DNA from: Arenimonas metalli CF5-1
GTDB taxonomy: Bacteria; Pseudomonadota; Gammaproteobacteria; Xanthomonadales; Xanthomonadaceae
Direction: 5' to 3'
Assembly: GCF_000747155.1 (NCBI RefSeq)
Contig: NZ_AVCK01000055.1
Location: 124,001-188,000 of the forward strand
Length of the DNA: 64,000 bases
Positions 45,411 to 55,900 of this stretch are shown in pieces. The position numbers and the translations under genes are program-made. The notes under the pieces were generated by a model. The model searched no databases and had not been told where the DNA came from. It saw only the letters and a program-made list of their open reading frames with translations. Numbering within the stretch: position 1 is the stretch's first letter; each line of letters begins with the position of its first letter.

Positions 45411-46376
45411 TCAAGGTGCGTCATCGGGGAGGCCGGCGCCGGCGGCGGAGCGGCGGAGGCGGTCGTGCACGGCCAGCCAGGCTTCGCCTTCGGGCGGGCG
45501 CTCGGCGAGCAGCAGGTTGACGCCGCGGGCGTCGAGTTCGCGCAGGCCGGCGTAGAGGCCGTGGGCGTAGCCGGTGGCGTCGGCAGGCAGGGCGAGGCCG
45601 TCGACGCCTTGCGGCAGCGTGCCGAGCGCAAGCACTGCGACGCGCTTGCCCAGCGCCTGTTGCTCCAGCGCTTCGTGTTCCAGCGCCGTGCGCGCCAGCA
45701 TCAGCAGCGGCGTGCGCGGGGCGTAGTGGGCCTCGAGCGTGCCCGAGGCGCGCGGGCTGTGCGCGTCGGCGCCGGCTTCGACCGGGCCGATGACGGCCTC
45801 GAGTTCGGCCCGGGAAATGCGGCCCGGCCGCAGGATGCGCGGTGCCGCGCCGGAGAGGTCGAGGATCGTGCTTTCGATACCGACCTCGCATTCGCCGCCG
45901 TCCAGCACCACCGGCACCGCGGCGCCGAACTCCTCGCGCACGTGCGCGGCGGTGGTCGGGCTGATGCGGCCGAAGCGGTTGGCCGACGGCGCCGCGAGGC
46001 CGCCGCCGAAGGCGCGCAGCAGTTCCAGCGCCACCGGATGCGCCGGGCAGCGCAGGCCGACCGTGGCCTGGCCGCCGGTGACTTCGTCGGGCACCCGTGG
46101 CTGCTTGCGCAGGATGAGCGTCAGCGGGCCGGGCCAGAAGCGCGCGGCCAGTCCGCGGGCCGCGTCGGGAACGTCGCGGGCCCAGGCGTCGAGCGCGTCC
46201 GCGCCGGCCACGTGCACGATCAGCGGATGGTCGGCGGGCCGGCCCTTCAGGGCGAAGATCTTGCGCACCGCCTCGGGGCGGGAGGCGTCGGCCGCGAGAC
46301 CGTACACGGTTTCCGTGGGGAGCCCGATGGCCTCGCCCGCACGCAGGGCCGTGAGCGCCTGTTCCAGCGTGCTCAT
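45411..46376 (-). CDS. sua5: L-threonylcarbamoyladenylate synthase, Sua5 type
   Basis: This 321-residue protein has a YrdC domain (about 5-190) with the start [45 protein letters not shown] and SANRFGRISPT. It also has a C-terminal Sua5 domain (about 200-320) following a linker with the ASGTLEAHYAPRTPL motif. It makes threonylcarbamoyl-AMP from threonine, bicarbonate and ATP for the t6A37 modification of tRNA. The start overlaps the GNAT gene stop by four bases, so the two genes form a coupled pair. The true start is at 46376. Open reading upstream is GC-rich artefact. Confidence 0.94.
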   Translation of the reverse strand: MSTLEQALTALRAGEAIGLPTETVYGLAADASRPEAVRKIFALKGRPADHPLIVHVAGADALDAWARDVPDAARGLAARFWPGPLTLILRKQPRVPDEVTGGQATVGLRCPAHPVALELLRAFGGGLAAPSANRFGRISPTTAAHVREEFGAAVPVVLDGGECEVGIESTILDLSGAAPRILRPGRISRAELEAVIGPVEAGADAHSPRASGTLEAHYAPRTPLLMLARTALEHEALEQQALGKRVAVLALGTLPQGVDGLALPADATGYAHGLYAGLRELDARGVNLLLAERPPEGEAWLAVHDRLRRSAAGAGLPDDAP

Positions 46377-46933
46377 GCGGCCCCCGCGTATTCGCGGCGC
46401 AGCAGGCCGAAGATCACCGAATCGGCGAACTCGCCGCCCACGCGCCAGCGGTCGCGCAGCACGCCCTCGCGGCGGAAGCCGAGCTTCTCGAGCAGGCGGC
46501 AGGAGGGCGTGTTGCGCGGGTCCACGTCGGCTTCGATGCGCTCCAGTCCGAGCACGTGGAATGCATGGTCCAGCGCCAGCCGCACCGCTTCGCTCGCCAG
46601 GCCCAGCCCCTGGCGCTCCGGCAGGAGCGAATAGCCCAGCTCGGCCCGGTGCATCGGCCCGGCCAGCGCGAACAGCGCCGTGGTCCCGATGAACCGGTCG
46701 TCGCGCCGGTCGGCCACGGCCCAGCCGTAGACCGAGGGCGGCCCCCAGGGCATGCGCTCCGCCAGCCACGCCTCGGCCTGTGCGCGCTCGGTCCAGGTCG
46801 CGAAGCTCCAGTAGCGGGTGACCTCGGGCGAGCTGTACAGCGCGAACACGTCGTCCACGTCGTCCGCGCGCAGCGGCCGCAGGCGCAGGCGCTCGCTTTC
46901 CAGGACCGGCAGGGGCGGGGACGGGTCGGGCAT
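46373..46933 (-). CDS. GNAT N-acetyltransferase, RimJ/RimL type
   Basis: This 186-residue acetyltransferase begins after a Pro-rich stretch at [25 protein letters not shown] and carries the acetyl-CoA loop [20 protein letters not shown] and [21 protein letters not shown], typical of RimJ/RimL-like enzymes. Acceptor is unknown (protein N-terminus or a small amine). The ATG at 46933 is preferred because homologous sequence begins there. The gene overlaps sua5, and its start is 89 bp from the pgk ATG on the other strand. Confidence 0.88.
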   Translation of the reverse strand: MPDPSPPLPVLESERLRLRPLRADDVDDVFALYSSPEVTRYWSFATWTERAQAEAWLAERMPWGPPSVYGWAVADRRDDRFIGTTALFALAGPMHRAELGYSLLPERQGLGLASEAVRLALDHAFHVLGLERIEADVDPRNTPSCRLLEKLGFRREGVLRDRWRVGGEFADSVIFGLLRREYAGAA

Positions 46934-47022
46934 GGCGCATTCTCCCACGGTCGCCGCCGGGTTTGCCCCGGGCGGTGCGGGCGGGGGAAAATGCCGGTCT
47001 TCCCCCGTTCCCGGAGCCACCC

Positions 47023-48198
47023 ATGACCCTCCTCCGCATGGCCGACCTCGACCTGGCCGGCAAGCGCGTGCTGATCCGCGAAGACCTCAACGTGCCGGTC
47101 AAGGACGGCGTGATCACCTCCGAACAGCGCATCACCGCCGCCCTGCCGACGATCCGGCTGGCGCTGGAGAAGGGCGCCGCGGTGATGGTCACCTCGCACC
47201 TGGGCCGCCCGAAGGAGGGCGTGTGGACGGTCGAGGACTCGCTGGCGCCGGTCGCCGCGCGCCTGGGCGAGCTGCTGGGCCGCGAGGTGCCGCTGGTGAA
47301 GGACTGGGTGGACGGCGTGCAGGTCGCGCCCGGCCAGCTGGTGCTGCTGGAGAACTGCCGCATGAACGTCGGCGAAAAGTCCGACGACGAGGCGCTGTCG
47401 AAGAAGTACGCCGCACTCTGCGACGTCTACGTCATGGACGCCTTCGGCACCGCGCACCGCGCCCAGGCCTCCACCCACGGCGCCATCCGCTTCGCCAAGG
47501 TCGCCTGCGGCGGCCCGCTGCTGATGGCCGAGCTCGACGCGCTGGCCAAGGCGCTGCTGGCGCCCGCGCGCCCGCTGATCGCGATCGTCGCCGGCTCCAA
47601 GGTCAGCACCAAGCTCGAGCTGCTCTCGAACCTGGTGTCGAAGGTGGACCAGCTGATCGTCGGCGGCGGCATCGCCAACACCTTCATCGCCGCCATGGGC
47701 CACCCGGTCGGCAAGTCGCTGTGCGAGGCCGACCTGCTCGACACCGCACGCCAGATCATGGCCGACGCCAAGGCCCGCGGCGCCGACATCCCGGTGCCCA
47801 CCGACGTGGTGGTGGCCCCGGCCTTCGCCGCCGACGCGCCCGCCACGGTGAAGAAGGTCTCGGACGTCGGCCCCGACGACATGATCCTCGACATCGGCCC
47901 GGAGACCGCCGCGCGCTACGCCGGCATGATCCGCCAGGCCGGCAGCGTGATCTGGAACGGCCCGGTCGGCGTGTTCGAGTTCGACGCCTTCGGCAAGGGC
48001 ACCGAGGTCCTGGCCCGCGCCATCGCGGACTCGGCGGCCTTCTCGATCGCCGGCGGCGGCGACACCCTGGCCGCGGTCGACAAGTACGGCGTCGAAGCCG
48101 GCATCAGCTACATCTCCACCGGCGGCGGCGCCTTCCTCGAGTTCTGCGAAGGCAAGGAGCTGCCGGCGGTCGCCGCGCTCAAGGCGCGCGCGGGCTGA
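47023..48198 (+). CDS. pgk: Phosphoglycerate kinase
   Basis: This 391-residue enzyme interconverts 1,3-bisphosphoglycerate plus ADP with 3-phosphoglycerate plus ATP. The start [19 protein letters not shown] is followed by EDLNVPV, the substrate segment [19 protein letters not shown], and the C-terminal [13 protein letters not shown] lies seven bases before the ATG. An ATG 20 codons upstream would add non-conserved residues. Its stop overlaps the next gene start (TGATG), so the HAD gene is co-translated. Confidence 0.98.
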   Translation: MTLLRMADLDLAGKRVLIREDLNVPVKDGVITSEQRITAALPTIRLALEKGAAVMVTSHLGRPKEGVWTVEDSLAPVAARLGELLGREVPLVKDWVDGVQVAPGQLVLLENCRMNVGEKSDDEALSKKYAALCDVYVMDAFGTAHRAQASTHGAIRFAKVACGGPLLMAELDALAKALLAPARPLIAIVAGSKVSTKLELLSNLVSKVDQLIVGGGIANTFIAAMGHPVGKSLCEADLLDTARQIMADAKARGADIPVPTDVVVAPAFAADAPATVKKVSDVGPDDMILDIGPETAARYAGMIRQAGSVIWNGPVGVFEFDAFGKGTEVLARAIADSAAFSIAGGGDTLAAVDKYGVEAGISYISTGGGAFLEFCEGKELPAVAALKARAG

Positions 48199-48827
48199 TG
48201 GCGACGCTCTTCTTTGACCTCGACGGCACGCTGATCGATTCCGCCGTCGGCATCACCCGCTGCGTGGCGCATGCCCTCGAGCAGCTGGGCGAGCCGGTGC
48301 CCGACGACGCGGCGCTGCGCCGCTGGATCGGGCCGCCGCTGCGCGACAGCTTCGGGCCGCTGCTGAACGACGCCGCCCGCACCGAAGCGGCGGTGCAGCA
48401 CTACCGCGACCGCTTCGAGACCCACGGCTGGGCCGAGCACGAGGTCTACGAAGGCATCGGCGAGGCGGTGCTGGCGCTGTCCGCGGCCGGCCACCGCCTG
48501 GCCGTCGTCACCGCCAAGAACGAGCCGCACGCGCGCAAGATCATCGACCACCTGCCGTTCGGCCACGCCTTCGAGGACGTGATCGGCGCCACCCACTGCG
48601 GCCGGCTCAGCCACAAGCCCGAGCTGATCGCGGAGGCGCTGCAGCGCCTGGGCCTGGCCGCCGAGGGCGCGTGGATGATCGGCGACCGGCTCATGGACAT
48701 CGAGGGCGCCCGCCACCACGGCATGGGTTCGGTGGGCGTGCTCTGGGGCTTCGGCGGCGAGGCCGAGCTGCGCGCCGCCGGCGCCACCCGCCTGGTCGCG
48801 ACGCCTTCGGAGCTGCACGGCTTCTGA
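48198..48827 (+). CDS. HAD-superfamily phosphatase, phosphoglycolate phosphatase-like
   Basis: This 209-residue protein has the HAD motif I DLDGTLIDS (D7 and D9), motif II VVTAKNEP, motif III lysine in SHKPELIAEAL and motif IV MIGDRLMDIEGA. The alpha-helical cap (about 17-75) marks a subclass I enzyme. It resembles phosphoglycolate phosphatase and could remove 2-phosphoglycolate or dephosphorylate a sugar. The substrate is not determined. It is translationally coupled to pgk and lies 110 bp upstream of pyk. Confidence 0.9.
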   Translation: MATLFFDLDGTLIDSAVGITRCVAHALEQLGEPVPDDAALRRWIGPPLRDSFGPLLNDAARTEAAVQHYRDRFETHGWAEHEVYEGIGEAVLALSAAGHRLAVVTAKNEPHARKIIDHLPFGHAFEDVIGATHCGRLSHKPELIAEALQRLGLAAEGAWMIGDRLMDIEGARHHGMGSVGVLWGFGGEAELRAAGATRLVATPSELHGF

Positions 48828-48937
48828 GGCTTGTCGCGGCGCCCGGCAGCCGCCCGGCTTACGGGGCGGGCGGGCGCGCGGCGCGGTCATGGCGGTGTGC
48901 TAGCGTTGCGCCGATAGCCCACGACTTCCAAGAACCC

Positions 48938-50404
48938 ATGAGCCACGCCCTGCGCCGCACCAAGATCCTCGCCACCCTCGGCCCAGCCACCGACGCGCCC
49001 GGCGTGCTCGACGAGCTGGTGCGCGCCGGCGTCAACGTGGTCCGCTTGAACTTCTCCCACGGCACGCCCGCCCACCACGCCGCCCGCGTAGCCGCGGTGC
49101 GCGAGGCCGCCGCGCGCGCCGGCCGCGAGGTCGGCATCCTCGCCGACCTGCAGGGCCCGAAGATCCGCATCGAGAAGTTCGAGGAAGACAAGGTGCTGCT
49201 CAAGGCCGGCCAGGACTTCACCCTGGTCTGCCGCGCCGACGCGCCGCTGGGCGATGCGCGCCAGGTCGGCGTCAGCTACCTGGGCCTGGTCAACGACGTG
49301 CACCCGGGCGACACCCTGCTGCTCGACGACGGACTGATGGCGGTCGAGGTCACCGCGGTGGAAGGCGCCAACATCCACACCCGCGTGCTCACCGACGGCG
49401 TGCTGTCGAACCGCAAGGGCCTCAACCGCCTCGGCGGCGGCCTGTCGCTGGGCGCGCTCACCGACCAGGACAAGGAGCACATCGAGATCGCCGCCAAGCT
49501 CGGCGTCGATTTCCTGGCGGTGTCGTTCTGCCGCTCGGCCGCCGACATGGACGAGGCCCGCGCGCTCGCCCGCGCCGCCGGCTCCGACGCCTTCCTGGTG
49601 GCCAAGATCGAGCGCGCCGAGGCGATCGAGAACCTGGTCGAGATCACCATCGCCTCCGACGTGTTGATGGTGGCCCGCGGCGACCTGGGCGTGGAGATCG
49701 GCGACGCCGAGCTGCCGGGCCTGCAGAAGAAGATCATCCGCACCGCGCTAGAGCACAACCGCGTCGTGATCACCGCCACCCAGATGCTGCAGTCGATGGT
49801 GGACAACCCGATCCCGACCCGGGCCGAGGTGCTGGACGTGGCCAACTCGGTGATCGACGGCACCGACGCGGTGATGCTCTCGGCCGAAACCGCCTCGGGC
49901 AACTATCCGGTGAAGGCGGTCGAGGCGATGGTGCGCATCTGCCTGGGCGCCGAGCGCCAGTTCGACCACGACACCGACTTCGAGAAGGCGCCGCGCAACC
50001 TGCAGGCCGCCGACCAGGCCATCGCCATGGCCAGCATGTTCCTGGCCGAGCACATCCAGGTGCGGGCGATCATCGCGCTCACCGAGTCCGGCGGCACGGC
50101 GCGGTATCTCTCGCGCTTTCGCTCGGCGGTGCCGATCTACGGCCTCTCGCGCCACGATGGCGCCCGCCGGCGCATGGCCATGATCCGCGACGTGTTCCCG
50201 GTCCACTTCGACAGCTCCGGCCTGGCCACCCGCGAGGCCGCCCGCGGCGCCATCCGGCAGCTCTTCAACGCCGGGCTGCTGGCCCAGGACGACCGGGTCA
50301 TCATCACCAGCGGCGACCACATGGAGCTGCACGGCGCCACCAACACCCTGCGCCTGCTCAAGGTCGGCCCCGACGGCACCGCCGAGGGCCTCGGCGAGCT
50401 TTGA
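48938..50404 (+). CDS. pyk: Pyruvate kinase
   Basis: This 488-residue enzyme converts phosphoenolpyruvate and ADP to pyruvate and ATP. N-terminal TKILATLGPATD, NVVRLNFSHG, the metal/substrate segment VAKIERAEAIENL, the DLGVEI motif and ATQMLQSM are present, with the B-domain at about 70-170 and a C-terminal domain ending at RLLKVGP. It starts at the ATG in 48938 (MSHALRRTKI), for which no strong ribosome site is seen. It precedes fba and is followed by a REP palindrome. Confidence 0.97.
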   Translation: MSHALRRTKILATLGPATDAPGVLDELVRAGVNVVRLNFSHGTPAHHAARVAAVREAAARAGREVGILADLQGPKIRIEKFEEDKVLLKAGQDFTLVCRADAPLGDARQVGVSYLGLVNDVHPGDTLLLDDGLMAVEVTAVEGANIHTRVLTDGVLSNRKGLNRLGGGLSLGALTDQDKEHIEIAAKLGVDFLAVSFCRSAADMDEARALARAAGSDAFLVAKIERAEAIENLVEITIASDVLMVARGDLGVEIGDAELPGLQKKIIRTALEHNRVVITATQMLQSMVDNPIPTRAEVLDVANSVIDGTDAVMLSAETASGNYPVKAVEAMVRICLGAERQFDHDTDFEKAPRNLQAADQAIAMASMFLAEHIQVRAIIALTESGGTARYLSRFRSAVPIYGLSRHDGARRRMAMIRDVFPVHFDSSGLATREAARGAIRQLFNAGLLAQDDRVIITSGDHMELHGATNTLRLLKVGPDGTAEGLGEL

Positions 50405-50413
50405 CCCCTGCTT

Positions 50414-50482
50414 CCTGTGGGAGGGACTTCAGTCCCGATGCTTTCCAGCCAGGAGCATCGGGACTGAAGTCCCTCCCACAGG
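50414..50482. repeat. REP palindrome between pyk and fba
   Basis: Perfect 29-bp arms (50414-50442 and 50454-50482) flank an 11-nt loop. The arm begins CCTGTGGGAGGGACTTCAGT. It is almost identical to the copy after fba. As RNA it would form a strong hairpin after pyk, ten bases from the stop, and could end that transcript. Confidence 0.92.
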
Positions 50483-50503
50483 GCTCCGGGGGAAGGGTTG
50501 GGC

Positions 50504-50509
50504 TATAAT
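50504..50509 (+). promoter_or_regulatory. -10 box of fba promoter
   Basis: Consensus TATAAT lies 35 bp before the fba ATG, just past the REP palindrome. No clear -35 is seen. The likely start is about 50516. Confidence 0.5.
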
Positions 50510-50544
50510 GCCGGCCCTCTCCAGCCAACCCCGGGAACCCGTCC

Positions 50545-51555
50545 ATGAGCATCGACCAACTCGCCGAAATCGCCCAGGCCATGGTGGCCCCGGGCAAGGG
50601 CATCATCGCCATCGATGAGTCCACCGCCACCATCAAGAAGCGGTTCGACGGCGTCGGCATCGAGTGCACGGAGGAGAACCGCCGCGCCTACCGCGAGATG
50701 CTGCTGACCACCCCGAAGCTGGGTGACTACATCTCCGGCGCCATCCTGTACGACGAGACCCTGCGCCAGAGCACCAAGGCCGGCGTCCCGTTCACCAAGG
50801 TCATGATGGACAACGGCATCCTGCCGGGCATCAAGGTCGACCTCGGCGCCAAGCCGCTGGCCGGCTTCCCGGGCGAGCTGGTCACCGAGGGCCTGGACGG
50901 CCTGCGCGACCGCCTGAAGGAATACGCCAAGCTGGGCGCGAAGTTCGCCAAGTGGCGCGCCGTGATCACCATCGGCGAGGACGCGCCGTCGGGCACCTGC
51001 ATCGAGGCCAACTGCCACGCCCTGGCCCGCTACGCCGCCCTGTGCCAGGAAGCCGGCATCGTGCCCATGGTCGAGCCGGAAGTGCTGATGGACGGCGAGC
51101 ACGACATCGACACCTGCTACGAGATCACCGAGGTCACCCTGCGCTCGCTGTTCGGCGCGCTGTACGAGCACAACATCATGCTCGAGGGCACCATCCTGAA
51201 GGCGTCGATGGTCGTCTCCGGCAAGGACTGCCCGGAGCAGGCCAGCGTCGAGGAAGTCGCCGAGATGACCCTGCGCTGCCTGAAGTCGGCCGTGCCGGCG
51301 ACCCTGCCGGGCATCGTGTTCCTGTCGGGCGGCCAGAGCGACGACGACGCCACCGCCCATCTGGACGCCATGAACCGCATGGGCGCCAAGCCCTGGCCGC
51401 TGAGCTTCAGCTACGGCCGCGCCATGCAGTCGGCCGCGCTGAAGCTGTGGTCCAAGGACCTCACCGGCAACATCGCCGCCGCCCAGCAGACGGTGTACGC
51501 CCGCGCCAAGGCCAACGGCCTGGCCGCGCTGGGCAAGTGGACCAAGGGCGCCTGA
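50545..51555 (+). CDS. fba: Fructose-bisphosphate aldolase class I
   Basis: This 336-residue class I (Schiff-base) aldolase is of the type found in eukaryotes and some bacteria rather than the zinc-dependent class II. The start contains GKGIIAIDEST (phosphate-binding region), LYDETL, the KWR segment (K137), and EGTILKASM with the likely Schiff-base lysine K219. The SGGQSDDDATAHL motif follows. It splits or joins fructose-1,6-bisphosphate with the triose phosphates in glycolysis and gluconeogenesis. Both flanks carry REP palindromes. The C-terminal region is shorter than in vertebrate aldolases. Confidence 0.96.
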   Translation: MSIDQLAEIAQAMVAPGKGIIAIDESTATIKKRFDGVGIECTEENRRAYREMLLTTPKLGDYISGAILYDETLRQSTKAGVPFTKVMMDNGILPGIKVDLGAKPLAGFPGELVTEGLDGLRDRLKEYAKLGAKFAKWRAVITIGEDAPSGTCIEANCHALARYAALCQEAGIVPMVEPEVLMDGEHDIDTCYEITEVTLRSLFGALYEHNIMLEGTILKASMVVSGKDCPEQASVEEVAEMTLRCLKSAVPATLPGIVFLSGGQSDDDATAHLDAMNRMGAKPWPLSFSYGRAMQSAALKLWSKDLTGNIAAAQQTVYARAKANGLAALGKWTKGA

Positions 51556-51590
51556 GCCCCGCGGCGGGCCCCCGGGCCCGCCCGCCACAC

Positions 51591-51659
51591 CCTGTGGGAG
51601 GGACTTCAGTCCCGATGCTTTCCAGCGAAAGGCATCGGGACTGAAGTCCCTCCCACAGG
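51591..51659. repeat. REP palindrome after fba
   Basis: Perfect 28-bp arms (51591-51618 and 51632-51659) around a 13-nt loop have the same arm sequence CCTGTGGGAGGGACTTCAGT as the copy at 50414. They share the loop core TTCCAGC. It begins 36 bp after the fba stop and probably ends or protects that transcript. Confidence 0.92.
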
Positions 51660-51888
51660 TGTTTTCGGGGGTCGGCGTTGCGGGGGCGTCAACGCTTCGT
51701 GCCGGCGCGCGTTCCCCGTCGGATGGACCCGTTCGCGCCCCCGTGACGCCCCGGCCGTAGAATCCGGGGCGAGATCGTGCCTCCCGGCCGGTGCGCTGAA
51801 CTTTCGCGCCGGGGCCGGGTCCAGACTGCACCCCGATACCGGCGCTGCGCCCCGCGCGCGGCGCCCGCCAGACCAAGGAACCCACCCG
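51660..51888 (+). other. Gap upstream of RND pair, possible promoter
   Basis: The rest of the 333-bp gap between fba and the adaptor gene contains no open frame with a plausible start. A TAGAAT -10-like box at 51758-51763 is the only promoter-like element noticed. No operator or regulator gene is adjacent, so control of the pump is not visible here. Confidence 0.4.
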
Positions 51889-52953
51889 ATGAAGCCGTTC
51901 CCGCGACTCCCGTTCGCCCTGCTGGTCGTCGCCCTGGCCCTGGCCGGCTGCGAGGCCGAGCAGGCCGCGCCGTCCGGCCCGCCGGCCGCCACCGTCACCG
52001 CCACCGACGTCGCGCTGCAGCCCTGGTCGGACACGCTCGAGGCCCTGGGCACCGCCCGCGCCAACGAGTCGGTGATGGTCACCGCCAAGGTCACCGAGAC
52101 GGTGGTCAAGGTGAACTTCGAGGACGGCGACCTGGTCGAGGCCGGCGACGTGCTGGTGGACCTCTCGGGCCGCGTGGAAGTGGCCGGCCTGGCCGAGGCC
52201 GCCGCGGCCTACCGCGAGGCCCAGCAGCAGTACCAGCGCCAGCAGCAGCTGGCGGCGCAGAAGCTCATCCCCGCCGGCCAGCTAGACACCCAGCGCGCGG
52301 CGATGGAATCGGCCCGCGCCCGCCTCGACGGCACCCGCGCGCGGCTCTCCGACCGCGTCATCACCGCGCCCTTCGCCGGCGTGCTCGGCTTCCGCCAGGT
52401 CAGCCCCGGCACGCTGGTGACGCCGGGCACGGTGATCGCCAGCCTCGATGACGTCTCGGTCATCAAGCTCGACTTCGCGGTGCCCGAGGCCTTCCTGTCG
52501 GCCGTGTCCGCCGGCCAGGCCATCACCGCCGGCAGCGCCGCCTGGCCCGGCCGCGAGTTCAGCGGCGTGGTCACCACGGTGGACTCGCGCGTGGACCCCG
52601 TGACCCGCGCGGTCACCGTGCGCGCCGAACTGCCCAACCCCGAGCGCGAGCTGCGCCCGGGCATGCTGCTGACCGTCCGCCTGTTCCAGCCCGAGCGCCA
52701 AGCGCTGGTGATCCCGGAGATCGCGGTGATCCAGGTCGCGCAGCGCGCGCACGTGTTCCGGATGAAGGACGACGGCAGCGTCGAGCAGGTTTACGTGTCG
52801 CTCGGCCAGCGCCGCCGCGGCGAAGTGGAGGTGGTCGAGGGCCTCTCGGCCGGCGACCGCATCGTGGTGGACGGCGTGGTGAAGCTGCGAGACGGCGCCC
52901 GCGTCACCGAGGTCGCCGCCCCGGCGGCCGCCACCGCCGACAAGGCCGCCTGA
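51889..52953 (+). CDS. RND efflux periplasmic adaptor (HAE1-type pair)
   Basis: This 354-residue lipoprotein adaptor has the lipobox LAGC at residues 18-21, the first lipoyl half (NESVMVTAKVTETVVKVNFE), a short alpha-hairpin with QQQYQRQQQLAAQK, the second lipoyl half (ITAPFAGVLGFRQVSPGTLV), a beta-barrel domain and a membrane-proximal domain with FRMKDDGSVEQVYVSLG. It is of the MexE/MdtA-like class and partners the pump 19 bp downstream. No outer-membrane channel is encoded nearby, so it probably shares a chromosomal TolC-like protein. Confidence 0.94.
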   Translation: MKPFPRLPFALLVVALALAGCEAEQAAPSGPPAATVTATDVALQPWSDTLEALGTARANESVMVTAKVTETVVKVNFEDGDLVEAGDVLVDLSGRVEVAGLAEAAAAYREAQQQYQRQQQLAAQKLIPAGQLDTQRAAMESARARLDGTRARLSDRVITAPFAGVLGFRQVSPGTLVTPGTVIASLDDVSVIKLDFAVPEAFLSAVSAGQAITAGSAAWPGREFSGVVTTVDSRVDPVTRAVTVRAELPNPERELRPGMLLTVRLFQPERQALVIPEIAVIQVAQRAHVFRMKDDGSVEQVYVSLGQRRRGEVEVVEGLSAGDRIVVDGVVKLRDGARVTEVAAPAAATADKAA

Positions 52954-52972
52954 CGGCGTCCCGGAGCCCGCC

Positions 52973-55900
52973 ATGATCCTCTCCGACGTCTCGATCAAGC
53001 GCCCGGTCTTCGCGACCGTGATGAGCCTGCTGCTGGTGGTGCTGGGCGTGATCGCCTTCACCCGGCTCACCCTGCGCGAGCTGCCCAACATCGACCCGCC
53101 GATCGTGTCGGTGGAGGTGGCCTACCCGGGGGCCTCGGCGGCAGTGGTGGAAACCCGCATCACCCAGATCCTCGAGGACGCCGTGGCCGGCATCGAGGGC
53201 ATCGAGACGGTGGAGTCGCGCAGCCGCAACGGCCAGGGCCAGGTGACGCTGGAGTTCTCGCTCTCGCGCGACATCGAGGCCGCCGCCAACGACGTGCGCG
53301 ACGCCATCAGCCGCATCGGCGACCGGCTGCCGCCCGAGGCCGACCCGCCGGAGATCGAGAAGGTCGAGTCCGACGCCGAGGTCATCCTCTGGCTGAACAT
53401 GAACTCCTCGAACATGGACACGCTGGCGCTGAGCGACTACGCCGAGCGTTACGTGGTCGACCGCCTCTCGAGCATCGACGGCGTGGCCAACGTCCGCGTC
53501 GGCGGCCAGCAGCGCTACTCGATGCGCGTCTGGCTCGACCGCGAGGCCCTGGCCGCGCGCGGGCTCACCGTCAACGACGTCGAGAACGCGCTGCGCCGCG
53601 AGAACGTCGAGCTGCCCGCCGGCAGCATCGAATCGCAGGACCGCGACTTCACCCTGCGCGTGATGCGCAACTACGCCGAGGCCGAGGACTTCGCCCAGCT
53701 CACCCTGGCCAAGGGCGAGGACGGCTACCTGGTGCGCCTGGCCGACGTGGCCAAGGTCGAGCGCGCCTCCTCCGAGCGGCGCGCCTACTTCCGCGGCAAC
53801 GGCCAGCCCAACATCGGCCTGGGCGTGGTCAAGACCTCCACCGCCAACAGCCTGGACGTGGCGCGCTCGGTGAAGGCGGCGCTGCCCGCCATCCAGGACA
53901 CGCTGCCCGGCGGCACCGACATCTTCGTCGCCTTCGACAGCACCATCTTCATCGACGCCGCCGTGGACCGGGTGTACTGGACCCTGTTCGAGGCGGTGAT
54001 CCTGGTGCTGGTCGTGATCTACCTGTTCCTGGGCAGCGTGCGCGCCGCGATCATCCCGGCGGTGACGGTGCCGATCTGCCTGATGACCGTGTTCATCGCG
54101 CTCTGGGCCTTCGGATTCACCATCAACCTGCTGACCCTGCTGGCCCTGGTGCTGTGCATCGGCCTGGTGGTGGACGACGCCATCGTGGTGCTGGAGAACG
54201 TGCAGCGCCGCGCCGACCTCGGCGAGCCGCCGCTGGTGGCCGCGCGCCGGGGCACGGCCCAGGTGGCGTTCGCGGTGATCGCGACCACGGCGGTGCTGGC
54301 GGCGGTGTTCCTGCCGGTGGGCTTCATCGAGGGCAATGCCGGCCGGCTGTTCCGCGAGCTGTCGGTGGCGATGGCGGCGGCGGTGCTGATCTCGGCCTTC
54401 GTGGCGCTGACGCTGACGCCGATGATGTGCTCGAAGCTGATCCGGGCGCATGACGAGCCGCGCGGCCTCAACAAGTGGGTGCAGGGCCACCTCGAGTCGC
54501 TGGGCCGCGGCTACCGCGGCGCGGTCGAGCGCACCGTCGGCCGGCCGCTGCTGATGGGCGGCGCCCTGCTGGGCTCGCTGGGCCTGGCCTGGTTCATGGT
54601 GCAGCTGATCCCGGTGGAGCTGACCCCGCCCGAGGACCGCGGCGCCTTCTTCATCAGCGTGGTCGGCCCCGAGGGCGCCGGCTACGACTACACCGTCAAC
54701 CAGATGCAGGAGGTCGAGAAGCGCCTGTTCAAGTACGTGGGCGAGGGCCAGCCGATCGACCGCGCCAACACCCGCGTGCCGGGCGGCTTCGGGCCCGGCG
54801 GCGACATGCACACCGGCCAGGTGATCGCCCTGCTCAAGCCCTGGGACGAGCGCGACACCGGCACCGCCGAACTGGTGGAGAAGATCCGCGCCGAGATGGC
54901 CTCGCTGCCGGGCGTGCGCGCCAACCCGCAGGTGCGCTCCGGCCTGGTGCGCAGCGGCGGCCAGCCCTTGCAGGTCGTGCTCGGTGGCCCCGACTACGAG
55001 GAGCTGGCCGACTGGCGCGACCGCGTGCTCGCGCGCATGGAGGCCAACCCGCGCCTGTTCAGCGCCGACTCCGACTACAAGGAGACCCGCCCGCAGCTGC
55101 GCGTGGAGATCAACCGCCAGCGCGCCGCCGACCTCGGCGTGTCGGTGCAGGAAGTGGGCCGCACGCTCGAGACCATGATGGGCTCGCGCCGCGTCACCAC
55201 CTACGTCGAGGACGGCGAGGAATACGACGTGATCCTGCAGGCCCAGCAGGAGGACCGCGGCTCGCCCTCCGACCTGGCCAACCTGTACGTGCGCTCCGCC
55301 ACCACCGGCGAGCTGATCCCGCTGTCGAACCTGGTCACGCTGACCGAGCTGGCCGAGCCGGGCCAGTTCAACCGCTTCAACCGCCTGCGCGCGATCACGA
55401 TCTCGGCCGGCCTGGCGCCGGACTACCCGCTGGGCGAGGCGCTGGCCTGGATGCAGCAGGTGATCGACGAGGAGCTGCCCGAGCGCGCCCAGATCGACTA
55501 CAAGGGCGAGTCCCGCGAGTACCAGACCGCGGGCAGCGCGGTGCTGTTCACGATGGCGATGGCGCTGCTGGTGGTTTACCTGGTGCTGGCGGCGCAGTTC
55601 GAGAGCTTCCTGCACCCGGTGGTGATCATGCTGACGGTGCCGTTCGCGGTGCTGGGCGCGCTGATCGGCCTGTGGCTGTTCGGCAGTTCGCTCAACCTGT
55701 TCAGCCAGATCGGCATCGTGATGCTGGTGGGCCTGGCGGCCAAGAACGGCATCCTGATCGTCGAGTTCGCCAACCAGCTGCGCGACGAGGGCATGGCCAT
55801 CCGCGCCGCCATCGTCGAGTCGGCGGCGGTGCGCATGCGGCCGATCCTGATGACCTCGATCGCGACCATCATGGGCGCGGTGCCGCTGGTCGTGGCCGGC

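Noticed and set aside
46377-47363. Upstream extension of the sua5 frame to 650 residues
   Set aside because: It overlaps the GNAT gene and pgk. The conserved Sua5 N-terminus begins at 46376.
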